Assembly: GCF_021026295.1 (NCBI RefSeq) | Contig: NZ_JAJNDA010000013.1 | Span: forward strand, 1-64,000 | DNA from: Actinomycetospora soli | GTDB taxonomy: Bacteria; Actinomycetota; Actinomycetes; Mycobacteriales; Pseudonocardiaceae | Direction of reading: 5' to 3' | Length of the DNA stretch: 64,000 nucleotides | Shown here: positions 28,798-36,912 of the stretch, one piece after another | Layout: each line of letters starts with the position of its first letter | How positions within the stretch are numbered: position 1 is the stretch's first letter | Notes under the pieces: model-generated | What the model was told of the DNA's origin: nothing | Seen by the model: the letters and a program-made list of their open reading frames with translations, nothing else | The model's database searches: none | Position numbers and translations under genes: made by a program

Positions 28798-30813
28798 ATG
28801 AGCACCTTCGACGACCTCGACGCCTTCGTCGCCACCCGCCGTCAGGCCGGGCTCGCGCTCTCGCCGGACGGCGGGCGCCTGGTCACCACGGCCGCCGAGC
28901 TCTCGCCCGACGCCACGCGCCACGTCACCGCGATCTGGGAGGTCGACCCGCGCGGCGAGGAGCCGGCGCGGCGGCTGACGCGCTCGTCGAAGGGGGAGGC
29001 CTCGGCGGCCTTCGCCCCCGACGGCGACCTGTACTTCACCTCGGGCCGCCCCGACCCCTCGGCGGAACCCGGCGAGGACGAGCCGGCCGCCCTCTGGGTG
29101 CTCCCACGCCACGGCGGGGAGTCCCGCCAGGTCCTGACGGCGGGTGACGGCGTCTCGTCGTTCCTCGTCGCGCGGGACTCGGGGCACGTCGTCGTCGCGA
29201 CGTCGGTCCCCGTCGGCCCGGCGCCGCACTCGGACGACGAGGACGACCCGGCGGGGGCCCTGCGCGCGGCCCGGAAGAAGGCGGGCGTGTCCGCCCGGCT
29301 GCACACCCGGTACCCGGTGCGGTTCTGGGACCACGACCTCGGACCCGGGCGCCCGCAGATCCGCATCCACGAGCCGCTGGCGGCGGACCGGCTGGCGCCG
29401 GCCGCCGTCGTGATCGATCCGCTCGAGTCCTCCCAGCGGCTGCGCGAGCACGCGATCAGCCCGGACGGGCAGGTGCTCGCCGTGGCCGTCGACGTGCGCG
29501 ACCCGGAGGACCCCGCGGCGGTGCGGGTGCGGCTGGAGCTGCGGCGCGGCGGCGAGGCCGAGGTCGTGGCCGACGAGCCCGGGGTCGACCACGAGCGGCC
29601 GTCGATCACGCCCGACGGCCGCTGGCTGCTGTGGATCCGGGAGCGGCACGCGCAGCCCGGCCGCGCGCCCGCGCACACGCTGCTGGCGCGCCGGCTCGAC
29701 GGGGGAGACACGCTCACCGTCCTGCCCGAGGGGCGGCTGACGCTGCAGTCGGTGGTCGGCGGCGCCGACCGCGACGCCGTGTTCGTCACCGCGGACGAGC
29801 GGGGCCACTGCCCGGTGTTCCGCGTGTCGGTCACGACGGGGGAGATGCTCCGGACGACCCGCTCGGGGGCGTACACCGACGTCGTCCCCACCCCCGAGGG
29901 CGGCGCGCTCTACGCCCTGCGTTCGGCTCCCGACGCGCCCCCGACCCCGGTGCGGCTCGACCCCTACGGCGCCGACCAGGACCCGACGTCGCTGCCGGGC
30001 GCCACCGAGATCGACCCGCTCCCGGGGACGCTGACCGAGGTGACGGCCCGCGGCTCCGACGGGGTCGGCCTGCGGGGCTGGCTGGCGCTGCCGGAGGGCG
30101 ACGGCCCGCACCCCCTGCTGGTGTGGATCCACGGCGGCCCGTTCGGCTCGTGGAACGCCTGGACCTGGCGGTGGAACCCGTGGGTGGCGACGGCGCGCGG
30201 CTACGCCGTGCTGCTGCCCGACCCGCGGCTCTCGACCGGGTACGGCCAGGAGTTCATGGACGTCTCGTCGGGCGCGTGGGGCGGTCTGCCGTACACGGAC
30301 CTCATGGCGCTGACCGACGCCTGCGAGGCGTTGCCGGAGATCGACGCGTCGCGGACGGCCGCGATGGGCGGGTCGTTCGGGGGCTACATGGCCAACTGGG
30401 TGGCCGGGCACACCGACCGGTTCGACGCGATCGTCACGCACGCCTCGATCTGGCACCTCGACGGCTTCGTCGGGACCACCGACGGCTCGTACCACTGGAC
30501 GCGCCAGTGGGGCGACCCGATCACCGACCGCGAGCGCTACGACGAGCACTCGCCGCACCGGTTCGCCTCGTCGATCACGACGCCGATGCTCGTGATCCAC
30601 GGCGACAAGGACTACCGCGTGCCGATCGGGGAGGGCCTGCGGCTCTGGTACGACCTGCAGCGCCACGGGGTGGAGTCGCAGTTCCTGTACTTCCCCGACG
30701 AGAACCACTGGGTGCTGAGGCCCGGAGACGTCAAGGTCTGGTACTCGACGGTGTTCGCGTTCCTCGACCACCACGTGCTCGGGCGCGAGTGGGAGCGGCC
30801 GGACCTGGTCTAG
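28798..30813 (+). CDS. S9 family (prolyl oligopeptidase-type) peptidase
   Basis: A 671-aa serine peptidase of the acylaminoacyl-peptidase/DPP group. An N-terminal beta-propeller (about residues 10-390) precedes an alpha/beta-hydrolase domain. The triad is Ser526 in GGSFGGYM, Asp605 in GDKDYRVP and His637 in ENHWV. No signal peptide is seen, so it is likely cytoplasmic and trims short peptides. The ATG at 28798 is preferred; a GTG lies at 28795. A bidirectional hairpin follows the stop. Confidence 0.92.
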   Translation: MSTFDDLDAFVATRRQAGLALSPDGGRLVTTAAELSPDATRHVTAIWEVDPRGEEPARRLTRSSKGEASAAFAPDGDLYFTSGRPDPSAEPGEDEPAALWVLPRHGGESRQVLTAGDGVSSFLVARDSGHVVVATSVPVGPAPHSDDEDDPAGALRAARKKAGVSARLHTRYPVRFWDHDLGPGRPQIRIHEPLAADRLAPAAVVIDPLESSQRLREHAISPDGQVLAVAVDVRDPEDPAAVRVRLELRRGGEAEVVADEPGVDHERPSITPDGRWLLWIRERHAQPGRAPAHTLLARRLDGGDTLTVLPEGRLTLQSVVGGADRDAVFVTADERGHCPVFRVSVTTGEMLRTTRSGAYTDVVPTPEGGALYALRSAPDAPPTPVRLDPYGADQDPTSLPGATEIDPLPGTLTEVTARGSDGVGLRGWLALPEGDGPHPLLVWIHGGPFGSWNAWTWRWNPWVATARGYAVLLPDPRLSTGYGQEFMDVSSGAWGGLPYTDLMALTDACEALPEIDASRTAAMGGSFGGYMANWVAGHTDRFDAIVTHASIWHLDGFVGTTDGSYHWTRQWGDPITDRERYDEHSPHRFASSITTPMLVIHGDKDYRVPIGEGLRLWYDLQRHGVESQFLYFPDENHWVLRPGDVKVWYSTVFAFLDHHVLGREWERPDLV

Positions 30814-30822
30814 AGATGCCGA

Positions 30823-30850
30823 ACGCCCACCGCGACGGTGCGGCGGGCGT
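30823..30850. terminator. Terminator after S9 peptidase gene
   Basis: ACGCCCACCGC / GCGGCGGGCGT stem with one mismatch and a 6-nt loop. Confidence 0.65.
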
Positions 30851-30878
30851 GGAGGGGAGCGGGGTCGGAGGGGACGGT

Positions 30879-30980
30879 CTAGCGGCGGGTGCGGCGCGGG
30901 TTCGCGACGCTGCCCTGACGCGCGAGGGCCTCGAGGGCGGTCGCGGCGTCGATGTCGTCCCGGGTGGTGTCGTCTGCCAT
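30879..30980 (-). CDS. Possible 33-aa small protein
   Basis: Short reading frame MADDTTRDDIDAATALEALA followed by a basic end RRTRR. It lies between a terminator hairpin and the divergent GNAT gene, and its amphipathic helix plus basic tail look non-random. No good ribosome binding site was found. It could be a real microprotein or chance; the rest of the 30814-31117 gap shows nothing else. Confidence 0.4.
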   Translation of the reverse strand: MADDTTRDDIDAATALEALARQGSVANPRRTRR

Positions 30981-31117
30981 GCGACCAGGGTCCCCGACGG
31001 AGCTGGTGGATTCATGTCCGACACCTGTGGCGATCGTGACGGTCGGATGAAGCAACCCGGGCGAGGTGTACGCACCGTGCACGGTTCATGGCGGGCGCGG
31101 TGTGGCACTCTTGCTAC

Positions 31118-31951
31118 GTGCTCCGTACCGCCGGTGCGCGGCTCCTCGACGACCGTGACCGGTCGAGGGTGCGCGGTGTTCTCGACGCTGACCCGGTCGC
31201 GACCTGCATGGTCGCGTCGCGGGTCGAGACCGTGGGCGTCGAGCCCTGGCGGCTCGGCGGTGAGCTGTGGGGCGTGGGCGGCCGGCTGGACGGGCTGTGC
31301 TTCTCCGGCGCGAACCTCGTGCCGCTGCGGGGCGAGCGCGCCGCCGTGCGGGCCTTCGCCGAGCGGGCGCGCCGGGGTCGACGGACCTGCTCGTCGCTGG
31401 TGGGCCGCCGGGAGCTCGTGCTGCCGCTCTGGGAGGAACTCGCCGAACACTGGGGCGAGGCGCGCGAGGTGCGTCCCGACCAGCCGCTGATGGCCACCGA
31501 CTCCAACCCGTCGATCATCCCGGACCGCGCCGTGCGCCAGGCCCGCCCCGACGACATGGAGCGCTACCTCCCGGCCGCGATCGCGATGTTCCTCGAGGAG
31601 GTCGGGGTCGACCCGCGGGTCGGTGACGGCGGGGCCGGCTACCGCGCGCGGGTGTCCGAGCTCATCGCGTCGGGGCGTGCGTTCGTGCGCTTCGAGCAGG
31701 GCGAGGTCGTGTTCAAGGCGGAGGTCGGCGCCCTGTCGACGCGCGTCGGGCAGATCCAGGGCGTCTGGGTGCACCCCGACTGGCGCGGCCGCGGCCTCGG
31801 GCAGGCCGGCACCGCGGCCGTGGTGGACCACCTCGTCCGGGCCGGCCGGATCGCGTCGCTGTACGTGAACGCGTTCAACACGCCGGCCCGGGCGGCGTAC
31901 GCGCGGGTGGGGTTCCAGCAGGTCGCGAGCTTCGCGACGGTGTTGTTCTAG
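31118..31951 (+). CDS. GNAT family N-acetyltransferase with N-terminal DUF4081 domain
   Basis: A 277-aa protein with two parts: a DUF4081-type N-terminal domain (starting VLRTAGARLL, containing WGVGGRLDGLCFSGANLVPL) and a C-terminal GNAT domain with the acetyl-CoA loop GVWVHPDWRGRGLGQAGTAA. Its place after ispG matches Rv2867c of M. tuberculosis. Substrate unknown. GTG 31118 is 6 nt after CACTCT, fitting the leaderless pattern; an in-frame start further upstream has no support. A repeat array follows the stop. Confidence 0.9.
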   Translation: MLRTAGARLLDDRDRSRVRGVLDADPVATCMVASRVETVGVEPWRLGGELWGVGGRLDGLCFSGANLVPLRGERAAVRAFAERARRGRRTCSSLVGRRELVLPLWEELAEHWGEAREVRPDQPLMATDSNPSIIPDRAVRQARPDDMERYLPAAIAMFLEEVGVDPRVGDGGAGYRARVSELIASGRAFVRFEQGEVVFKAEVGALSTRVGQIQGVWVHPDWRGRGLGQAGTAAVVDHLVRAGRIASLYVNAFNTPARAAYARVGFQQVASFATVLF

Positions 31952-31967
31952 CGGTCGTGCCCTCTCG

Positions 31968-32026
31968 CTCCGGTGGCAGGAAAGCGTCGTTGCTGTCATC
32001 CAGCGGCAGGTTCGCCACATCGTCGG
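31968..32026 (+). repeat. Dispersed ~55-bp repeat, left flank of the array
   Basis: CTCCGGTGGCAGGAAAGCGT ... CACATCGTCGG. It is about 70 % identical over 47 nt, in inverted orientation, to 32402-32455, and similar in direct orientation to 41412-41466. Confidence 0.75.
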
Positions 32027-32030
32027 GTGG

Positions 32031-32398
32031 GCGGAACCGTCGTCGGGAGCAAGATCCTGATGCGCCGCGCGATGTGATCGCTGGGCGAGCACATCGCTCC
32101 GCGGAATGAGATCTTGGTGCGGGGCGGTGGCCGCGCTGGCCCGGTAGTCGGCCGGACCTGTCGTCGGGAACGGGACTCGGGCGGCCTGGCCTGTCGTGGG
32201 GGGCAAGATCCTGACGAGCCGCGCGATGTGATCGCTGGGCGGGCACATCGCTCCGCAGAACGAGATCTTGTTGCGGGGCGGTGGTCGCGCCGGCCTGGTA
32301 GCCGACCGAACCCATCGTCGGGAGCAAGATCCTGACGCGCCGCGCGATGTGATCGCTGGGCGGGCACATCGCTCCGCAGAATGAGATCTTGACGCCGC
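32031..32398. repeat. Array of three 67-nt palindromic units
   Basis: Units at 32050-32116, 32204-32270 and 32325-32391 are each 67 nt. Each is bounded by CAAGATC and GATCTTG and has an inner stem GCGATGTG / CACATCGC around a 13-nt loop. The sequence between units is also repeated (GCGGGGCGGTGG...GTCGTCGGGA), giving a tandem unit of about 121 bp. The first spacer has 33 extra bases. No start, stop or ribosome binding site pattern suggests a gene in 31952-32478. Confidence 0.9.
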
Positions 32399-32401
32399 GC
32401 A

Positions 32402-32455
32402 CGACGATGCGGCGTTCCTGGCGTCCAGTGCAAGCAGTGACGCTTTGCTGTCACC
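32402..32455 (-). repeat. Dispersed ~55-bp repeat, right flank of the array
   Basis: Inverted relative to the left flank and nearly identical to 11238-11296. Its end overlaps the likely -35 region of the next gene. Confidence 0.75.
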
Positions 32456-32478
32456 CCGACCGGCCTACCCTCGAACCC

Positions 32479-32853
32479 GTGCGCACCCGTGCTCTCGCCC
32501 TGATCGACCTCCTCGCCGTGCTGGTGTTCGCCGCCATCGGCCGGCGATCGCACGACGAGAGCGGCGCGCTCCTCGGGGTCGTCACGACGGCGGCCCCGTT
32601 CCTGCTCGGCGCGGTCGTCGGCGCGCTCGTCGCGAGGAGCTGGCGCGACCCGCTCTCCTGGCGGTCGGGGATCGCGGTCTGGCTCGGCGCCGTCGTCGTC
32701 GGGCTGACCCTGCGCGCGATCCTGTTCGACCGCCTGCCGCTGAGCTTCGCGCTGGTCGCGACCATCTCGCTCGCCGTGCTGGTCCTGGGCTGGCGGGCCG
32801 TGGTGCGCGCCGTCACGGCGGTGCGGGGGAGGCGCCACCACCAGGAAGCCTAG
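32479..32853 (+). CDS. DUF3054 family membrane protein
   Basis: A 124-aa protein with four hydrophobic helices and the DUF3054 pattern: DLLAVLVFAAIGRRSHDE, a central FLLGAVVGALVARSW, and WRSGIAVWLGAVVVGLTLR. Function unknown. GTG 32479 lies 7 nt after TACCCT (32466-32471), so transcription probably starts at the GTG. The map gene follows 9 bp later with its own -10 element. Confidence 0.88.
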   Translation: MRTRALALIDLLAVLVFAAIGRRSHDESGALLGVVTTAAPFLLGAVVGALVARSWRDPLSWRSGIAVWLGAVVVGLTLRAILFDRLPLSFALVATISLAVLVLGWRAVVRAVTAVRGRRHHQEA

Positions 32854-32862
32854 GCTGGGGGC

Positions 32863-33720
32863 ATGCCGGTGCGTGCCCCTCTGCGCCCCGGGCAGCAGAC
32901 GCCTCTGCGCCCGGTGCCGTCGTCCATCCCGCGGCCCGAGTACGTCGGGAAGCCCGCGCCCGCGCGGTCGACCGACCCGTGGGTGCAGGACCCCGAGGTC
33001 ATCGAGAAGATGCGCCACGCGAGCCGGATCGCGGCGCAGTCGCTGCAGGCCGGCGGCGAGGCCGTGCAGCCGGGCGCGACCACCGACGAGGTCGACCGGG
33101 TCGTCCACGAGTTCCTCGTCGACCACGGCGCCTACCCGTCGACGCTCGGGTACCGGAACTTCCCGAAGTCGTGCTGCACCTCGCTGAACGAGGTCATCTG
33201 CCACGGCATCCCGGACTCGACCGTGATCGAGGACGGCGACATCGTCAACATCGACGTCACCGCCTTCGTCGACGGTGTGCACGGCGACACCAACGCCACG
33301 TTCCTCGCGGGCGACGTCGCCGAGGAGGACCGTCTCCTCGTCGAGCGCACGCACGAGGCCACGATGCGCGCGATCAAGGCCGTGAAGCCGGGTCGGGAGC
33401 TGAACGTGGTCGGCCGGGTCATCGAGGCCTACGCCAACCGGTTCGGCTATGGCGTGGTCCGCGACTTCACCGGTCACGGCATCGGCCGGACCTTCCACAG
33501 CGGCCTCGTGGTGGTCCACTACGACGACCCCTCGCGCCACGAGATGCTCGAGCCCGGCATGACGTTCACGATCGAGCCGATGATCACCCTCGGCTCCATC
33601 GACTACGACATCTGGGACGACGGGTGGACGGTGACGACGAAGGACAAGTCGCGCACCGCCCAGTTCGAGCACACGATCCTGGTCACCGACACGGGCAGCG
33701 AGATCCTGACGCTGCCGTGA
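32863..33720 (+). CDS. map: Type I methionine aminopeptidase
   Basis: Removes the initiator methionine. The 285-aa product has a 40-residue N-terminal extension like mycobacterial MapB, with a PxxP-rich stretch. The five metal ligands are visible: Asp in VNIDVTAF, Asp in GDTNATF, His in [10 protein letters not shown], Glu in TIEPMITL and Glu in QFEHTI. ATG 32863 is 6 nt after TAGGCT (32851-32856), a model leaderless start. The stop overlaps the next gene by GTGA. Confidence 0.97.
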   Translation: MPVRAPLRPGQQTPLRPVPSSIPRPEYVGKPAPARSTDPWVQDPEVIEKMRHASRIAAQSLQAGGEAVQPGATTDEVDRVVHEFLVDHGAYPSTLGYRNFPKSCCTSLNEVICHGIPDSTVIEDGDIVNIDVTAFVDGVHGDTNATFLAGDVAEEDRLLVERTHEATMRAIKAVKPGRELNVVGRVIEAYANRFGYGVVRDFTGHGIGRTFHSGLVVVHYDDPSRHEMLEPGMTFTIEPMITLGSIDYDIWDDGWTVTTKDKSRTAQFEHTILVTDTGSEILTLP

Positions 33721-34712
33721 GGCCGCACGTCCTGGCCAGCTGCGCCGTGTCGCTCGACGGCTTCCTCGACGACGCCACCCCGCAGCGCCGCGTCCTCTCC
33801 GGCCCGGCCGATCTCGACCGGGTCGACGAGGAGCGGGCCAGGGTCGACGCGATCCTCGTCGGCGCGGGGACGGTGCGGGCCGACGACCCGCGGCTGCTCG
33901 TGCGTGCCCCCGAACGCCGGGCCGCACGGGTCGCCCAGGGCCTCCTCGGGAGCCCGCTGCGCGTCATCCTGACGACGGGTCACGTCGCCGAGGCCGCGCG
34001 GGTCCACACCGGGCCCGCCGAGACGATCACGCTCGCCGGCACCCCCGACGAGGTCCTCGACGCCCTCGGGCGCCGCGGCGTGGTCCGGCTGATGGTCGAG
34101 GGCGGCGCCACCGTCCTGCGCGAGTTCCTGACGGCGGGTCTGGTCGACGAGCTCCAGATGGTCCTGGCCCCGCAGCTGGTGGGGGACGGGCCGCGGTTCA
34201 CCGGGGGCGGGCGGCCGCCGCACCTCGTCGAGACCCGCACGATCGGCGGGGACGTCCTGCTGCGCTACCGCTTCGGCGCGGCCGACGACCGGCACCTGGC
34301 CGAGGCCTGCGTGCTCGCCGAGCAGTGCCCGCCGTCGGCGACGGCGTTCAGCGTCGGGTGCGTGGTGGTCGCGGAGGACGGCACCGTCCTCGGGACCGGC
34401 TGGTCGCGGCGGGACCACCCGCTCGACCACGCCGAGGAGGGCGTGCTGCGCCGCCTGGGCAACGACCCGCGCCTGCGCCGGGCGACGCTCTACAGCTCGC
34501 TCGAACCGTGCGGCGAGCGCGCGTCGCGGCCCGACCCGTGCGCCGCGCTCATCGCCCGCGCCGGCATCCCGCGCGTGGTGTACGCGTGGCGCGAGCCGCC
34601 GGAGTTCGTGGCCGCGCCCAGCGGGTCGGAGCAGCTCACGGCGGTCGGCGTCGAGGTCGTCCGGCTCCCGCGGTGGGAGCCGCTGGCACGCAGGTGCGCT
34701 CCGCGCTCGTGA
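33717..34712 (+). CDS. RibD-like fusion: reductase domain then deaminase domain
   Basis: A 331-aa protein with both RibD activities in reverse order. Residues 1-190 are a RibD_C/dihydrofolate-reductase-like domain ([53 protein letters not shown]). Residues 200-331 are a zinc deaminase domain with HAEEGV and [20 protein letters not shown]. Canonical RibD has the deaminase first. A riboflavin or related pterin/deazaflavin role is inferred; no other rib genes are nearby. The GTG overlaps the map stop. Confidence 0.88.
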   Translation: MRPHVLASCAVSLDGFLDDATPQRRVLSGPADLDRVDEERARVDAILVGAGTVRADDPRLLVRAPERRAARVAQGLLGSPLRVILTTGHVAEAARVHTGPAETITLAGTPDEVLDALGRRGVVRLMVEGGATVLREFLTAGLVDELQMVLAPQLVGDGPRFTGGGRPPHLVETRTIGGDVLLRYRFGAADDRHLAEACVLAEQCPPSATAFSVGCVVVAEDGTVLGTGWSRRDHPLDHAEEGVLRRLGNDPRLRRATLYSSLEPCGERASRPDPCAALIARAGIPRVVYAWREPPEFVAAPSGSEQLTAVGVEVVRLPRWEPLARRCAPRS

Positions 34713-34749
34713 GTACTAGTGACGGCGATGACCGTCACGACTACTCACG
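34708..34749. terminator. Bidirectional terminator spanning two stop codons
   Basis: An 18-bp stem with two mismatches (left arm CGTGAGTACTAGTGACGG) and a 6-nt loop. It covers the stop codons of both convergent genes. Confidence 0.8.
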
Positions 34750-35274
34750 GGGCGAAGCCACCTCGAAGTGCACCGTCGACCACGGGTCGGGGCGGGCGTC
34801 GAACACCTCGACGAGGCCGGGGAACGCCCGCCAGAAGGCCAGGGCGCCCGGCACGGAGGCGTTCGTGTGCAGGCAGACGATCTCGAACCGCTCCACCGCC
34901 CAGTCCACCGCGGCCTGCGCCAGGGTCCGCCCGACGCCGCCGCGCCGCGCCGACGGCGCCACCCACACCCGGCAGATCTGACCGACCGACGCCGACGCGT
35001 AGCGCTGCGCGAGCCAGGGCGGCACGAACTCGGGCTGCGGGCCGCCGGGTCGCACCGAGGCCGTCCCGGCCACCGTCCCGTCCTCGGCCCAGCACACGAG
35101 CAGCACCCGGTCGGTCTGGTCGAGGTAGGCGGCCGCGAGATCGTCGACGTCGGTGTGGAACCGCGGGTCGTGCCCCCCGAGCTCCACGAGCATGGCGCGC
35201 ATGTGGCGCTCGATCGCGGGCAGGTCCTCGGGCCGGGCGGGACGCACGGTCGGCTTCCCGAGAGCGACGGTCAT
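34741..35274 (-). CDS. GNAT family N-acetyltransferase
   Basis: A 177-aa single-domain GNAT. The acetyl-CoA loop is VWVAPSARRGGVGRTLAQAA and the start is VRPARPEDLPAIERHMR. Substrate unknown. ATG 35274 is 6 nt after AAGAGT on the minus strand, so it is probably leaderless; ATGs at 35280 and 35292 are alternatives. It is divergent from the ABC operon and could share its regulation. Confidence 0.88.
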   Translation of the reverse strand: MTVALGKPTVRPARPEDLPAIERHMRAMLVELGGHDPRFHTDVDDLAAAYLDQTDRVLLVCWAEDGTVAGTASVRPGGPQPEFVPPWLAQRYASASVGQICRVWVAPSARRGGVGRTLAQAAVDWAVERFEIVCLHTNASVPGALAFWRAFPGLVEVFDARPDPWSTVHFEVASPRE

Positions 35275-35354
35275 CGGCATACTCTTGCACATGACCGGCA
35301 GCAGACACGTCTGAGCGACTGACACTCACTCGCTGCGGTCAACATCACCCATTA

Positions 35355-35384
35355 GAGACAATGACACTCGTTCCCATTTAGGGT
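35355..35384 (+). promoter_or_regulatory. Promoter with metal-repressor-like operator
   Basis: GAGACA (about -35) and TAGGGT (-10, 35379-35384) flank the imperfect palindrome AATGACACTCGTTCCCATT (35360-35378). ATG 35393 lies 8 nt after the -10. The AATGA...CATT form resembles Zur/Fur-type boxes. A second TGACACTCACTC lies near 35320. Confidence 0.5.
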
Positions 35385-35392
35385 CCCGGCCG

Positions 35393-36130
35393 ATGTCCGA
35401 TCACGTGCTCGACGTCCGCGACCTCCGGGTCGTCCTCGGTGACCGGGTCGCCGTGGACGGCATCGACCTGACGGTCGGGCCCGGCGAGCGCTGGGGTCTG
35501 ATCGGCGTCTCCGGGGCGGGGAAGTCCATGACGGCGAACGCGGTCGCCGGCCTCCTGCCTCCCGACGCCCGCCGGGAGGGGACGCTGCACACGGGCGGTC
35601 GCGTCACCCTCGTCGCCCAGGACTCCGCGACCGCCCTGCACCCGCTCGTGCCCGTGGGCCGCCAGGTCGCCGCGCCGCTGCGTCGCCACCACGGGCTCGG
35701 GCGGCACGCCGCCGCCCGCCGGGCCGAGGACCTGCTCGCCGACGTCGGCCTGCCGGACGGCACGGCCCGCACCCGGCCCGCCGAGCTCTCCGGCGGGCAG
35801 CGCCAGCGTGTCGCCCTCGCCGCCGCCCTCGCCTGCGACGCGGCCCTGCTCGTCGCCGACGAGCCGACCGCCGCCCTCGACCCCACCGTCGCCCGCGACC
35901 TCCTCGCCCAGCTCGACCGGTCCCTGACCACGGCGGGCACCGCCCTCCTGCTCGTCACCCACGACCTCACCGCCCTCGCCGCGGTCTGCGGGCACGTCGC
36001 GGTCCTCGACGAGGGCCGCATCGTCGAGCGCGGCACCGTCGACGACGTCCTCACCGCCCCGCACCACGAGCGCACCCGCGCGCTGGTCGACGCCGCCCGG
36101 TCCCTGGTCCCGCGGACGCTGCCGGTATGA
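35393..36130 (+). CDS. ABC transporter ATP-binding protein (Dpp/Nik type)
   Basis: A 245-aa ATPase of a peptide/nickel-class importer. Walker A GVSGAGKS (about residues 38-45), Q-loop VAQDS, signature LSGGQRQR, Walker B LLVADEPT and the switch His in LLVTHD are intact. It is the first gene of a five-gene operon (ATPase, ATPase, MFS, substrate-binding protein, fused permease), all joined by ATGA/GTGA overlaps. It corresponds to the DppD/CntD position. Regulation is probably by a metal-responsive repressor (see the preceding promoter). Confidence 0.93.
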   Translation: MSDHVLDVRDLRVVLGDRVAVDGIDLTVGPGERWGLIGVSGAGKSMTANAVAGLLPPDARREGTLHTGGRVTLVAQDSATALHPLVPVGRQVAAPLRRHHGLGRHAAARRAEDLLADVGLPDGTARTRPAELSGGQRQRVALAAALACDAALLVADEPTAALDPTVARDLLAQLDRSLTTAGTALLLVTHDLTALAAVCGHVAVLDEGRIVERGTVDDVLTAPHHERTRALVDAARSLVPRTLPV

Positions 36131-36912
36131 CGCCGACCCTCGAGGCCGTCGGGCTCCGCCGCGCCTACCGCGTCCCCGCCGCCCGGCCCTGGCGTCGCAC
36201 CACCCGCGCGGCGCTCGACGGCGTCGACCTCGCCCTCGCGCCCGGCCGCTCCCTCGCGCTGGTGGGGGAGTCCGGGGCCGGGAAGTCGACGCTCCTGCGG
36301 ATGCTGCTCGGCCTCGAACGTCCCGACGACGGGTCGGTGCGGTTCCGCGGGGCGCCCGTCACCCCCGACGCCCCGGGGCGGCTGCGCCAGGAGGTCGGCG
36401 TGGTGGTGCAGGACGCCGGGAGCTCGCTGGACCCGCGCTGCTCGGTGCGCGCGAGCCTGCGGGAACCCCTGGAGTGCCTCGACGGCTGGGCGGACGTCGA
36501 CCACGACGCGCGGGCGCTGGAGCTGATGGCCGCCGTCGGGCTCGACCCGGCGACGGTCGACCGCCGGCCCGGGCAGTTCTCCGGCGGGCAGCGCCAGCGG
36601 ATCGCCCTGGCCCGCGCGCTGATCGCGAACCCGTCGGTGCTCGTCGTCGACGAGCCGTTCTCCGCCGTCGACCCGGCGACCCGCGCCCGCCTGGTCACGC
36701 TGCTGCGGTCCCTCGTCGAGCGCTCCGGGATCCAGGTCCTGCTCGTCACCCACGACCTCGGGGTCGCCGACCGGCTCTGCGACGACGTCGTGGTGCTCGC
36801 CCACGGGCGGGTCGCCGAGGCCGGGCCGATCGACGAGGTGTTCGCCCGTCCGGCCTCGGCCGCGGCGGCCGACCTGCTCGGCGCCGTCGGGCGCCTCCCG
36901 GCCCGCCGGTGA
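36127..36912 (+). CDS. ABC transporter ATP-binding protein (Dpp/Nik type), second
   Basis: A 261-aa partner ATPase. Walker A GESGAGKST, Q-loop VVQDAGSS, signature FSGGQRQR, Walker B VLVVDEPFSAVD and switch His LLVTHD are present. It corresponds to the DppF/CntF position and would pair with the preceding ATPase on the fused permease. ATG 36127 overlaps the previous stop. Confidence 0.93.
   Translation: MTPTLEAVGLRRAYRVPAARPWRRTTRAALDGVDLALAPGRSLALVGESGAGKSTLLRMLLGLERPDDGSVRFRGAPVTPDAPGRLRQEVGVVVQDAGSSLDPRCSVRASLREPLECLDGWADVDHDARALELMAAVGLDPATVDRRPGQFSGGQRQRIALARALIANPSVLVVDEPFSAVDPATRARLVTLLRSLVERSGIQVLLVTHDLGVADRLCDDVVVLAHGRVAEAGPIDEVFARPASAAAADLLGAVGRLPARR

Noticed and set aside
32031..32398. 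Possible CRISPR array
   Set aside because: Units are 67 nt and palindromic, spacing is unequal (154 and 121 nt), the DNA between units is itself repeated, and no cas gene is near.
31968..32455. Insertion sequence with transposase
   Set aside because: Inverted flanks are present, but there is no transposase frame inside and no clear target-site duplication could be defined.
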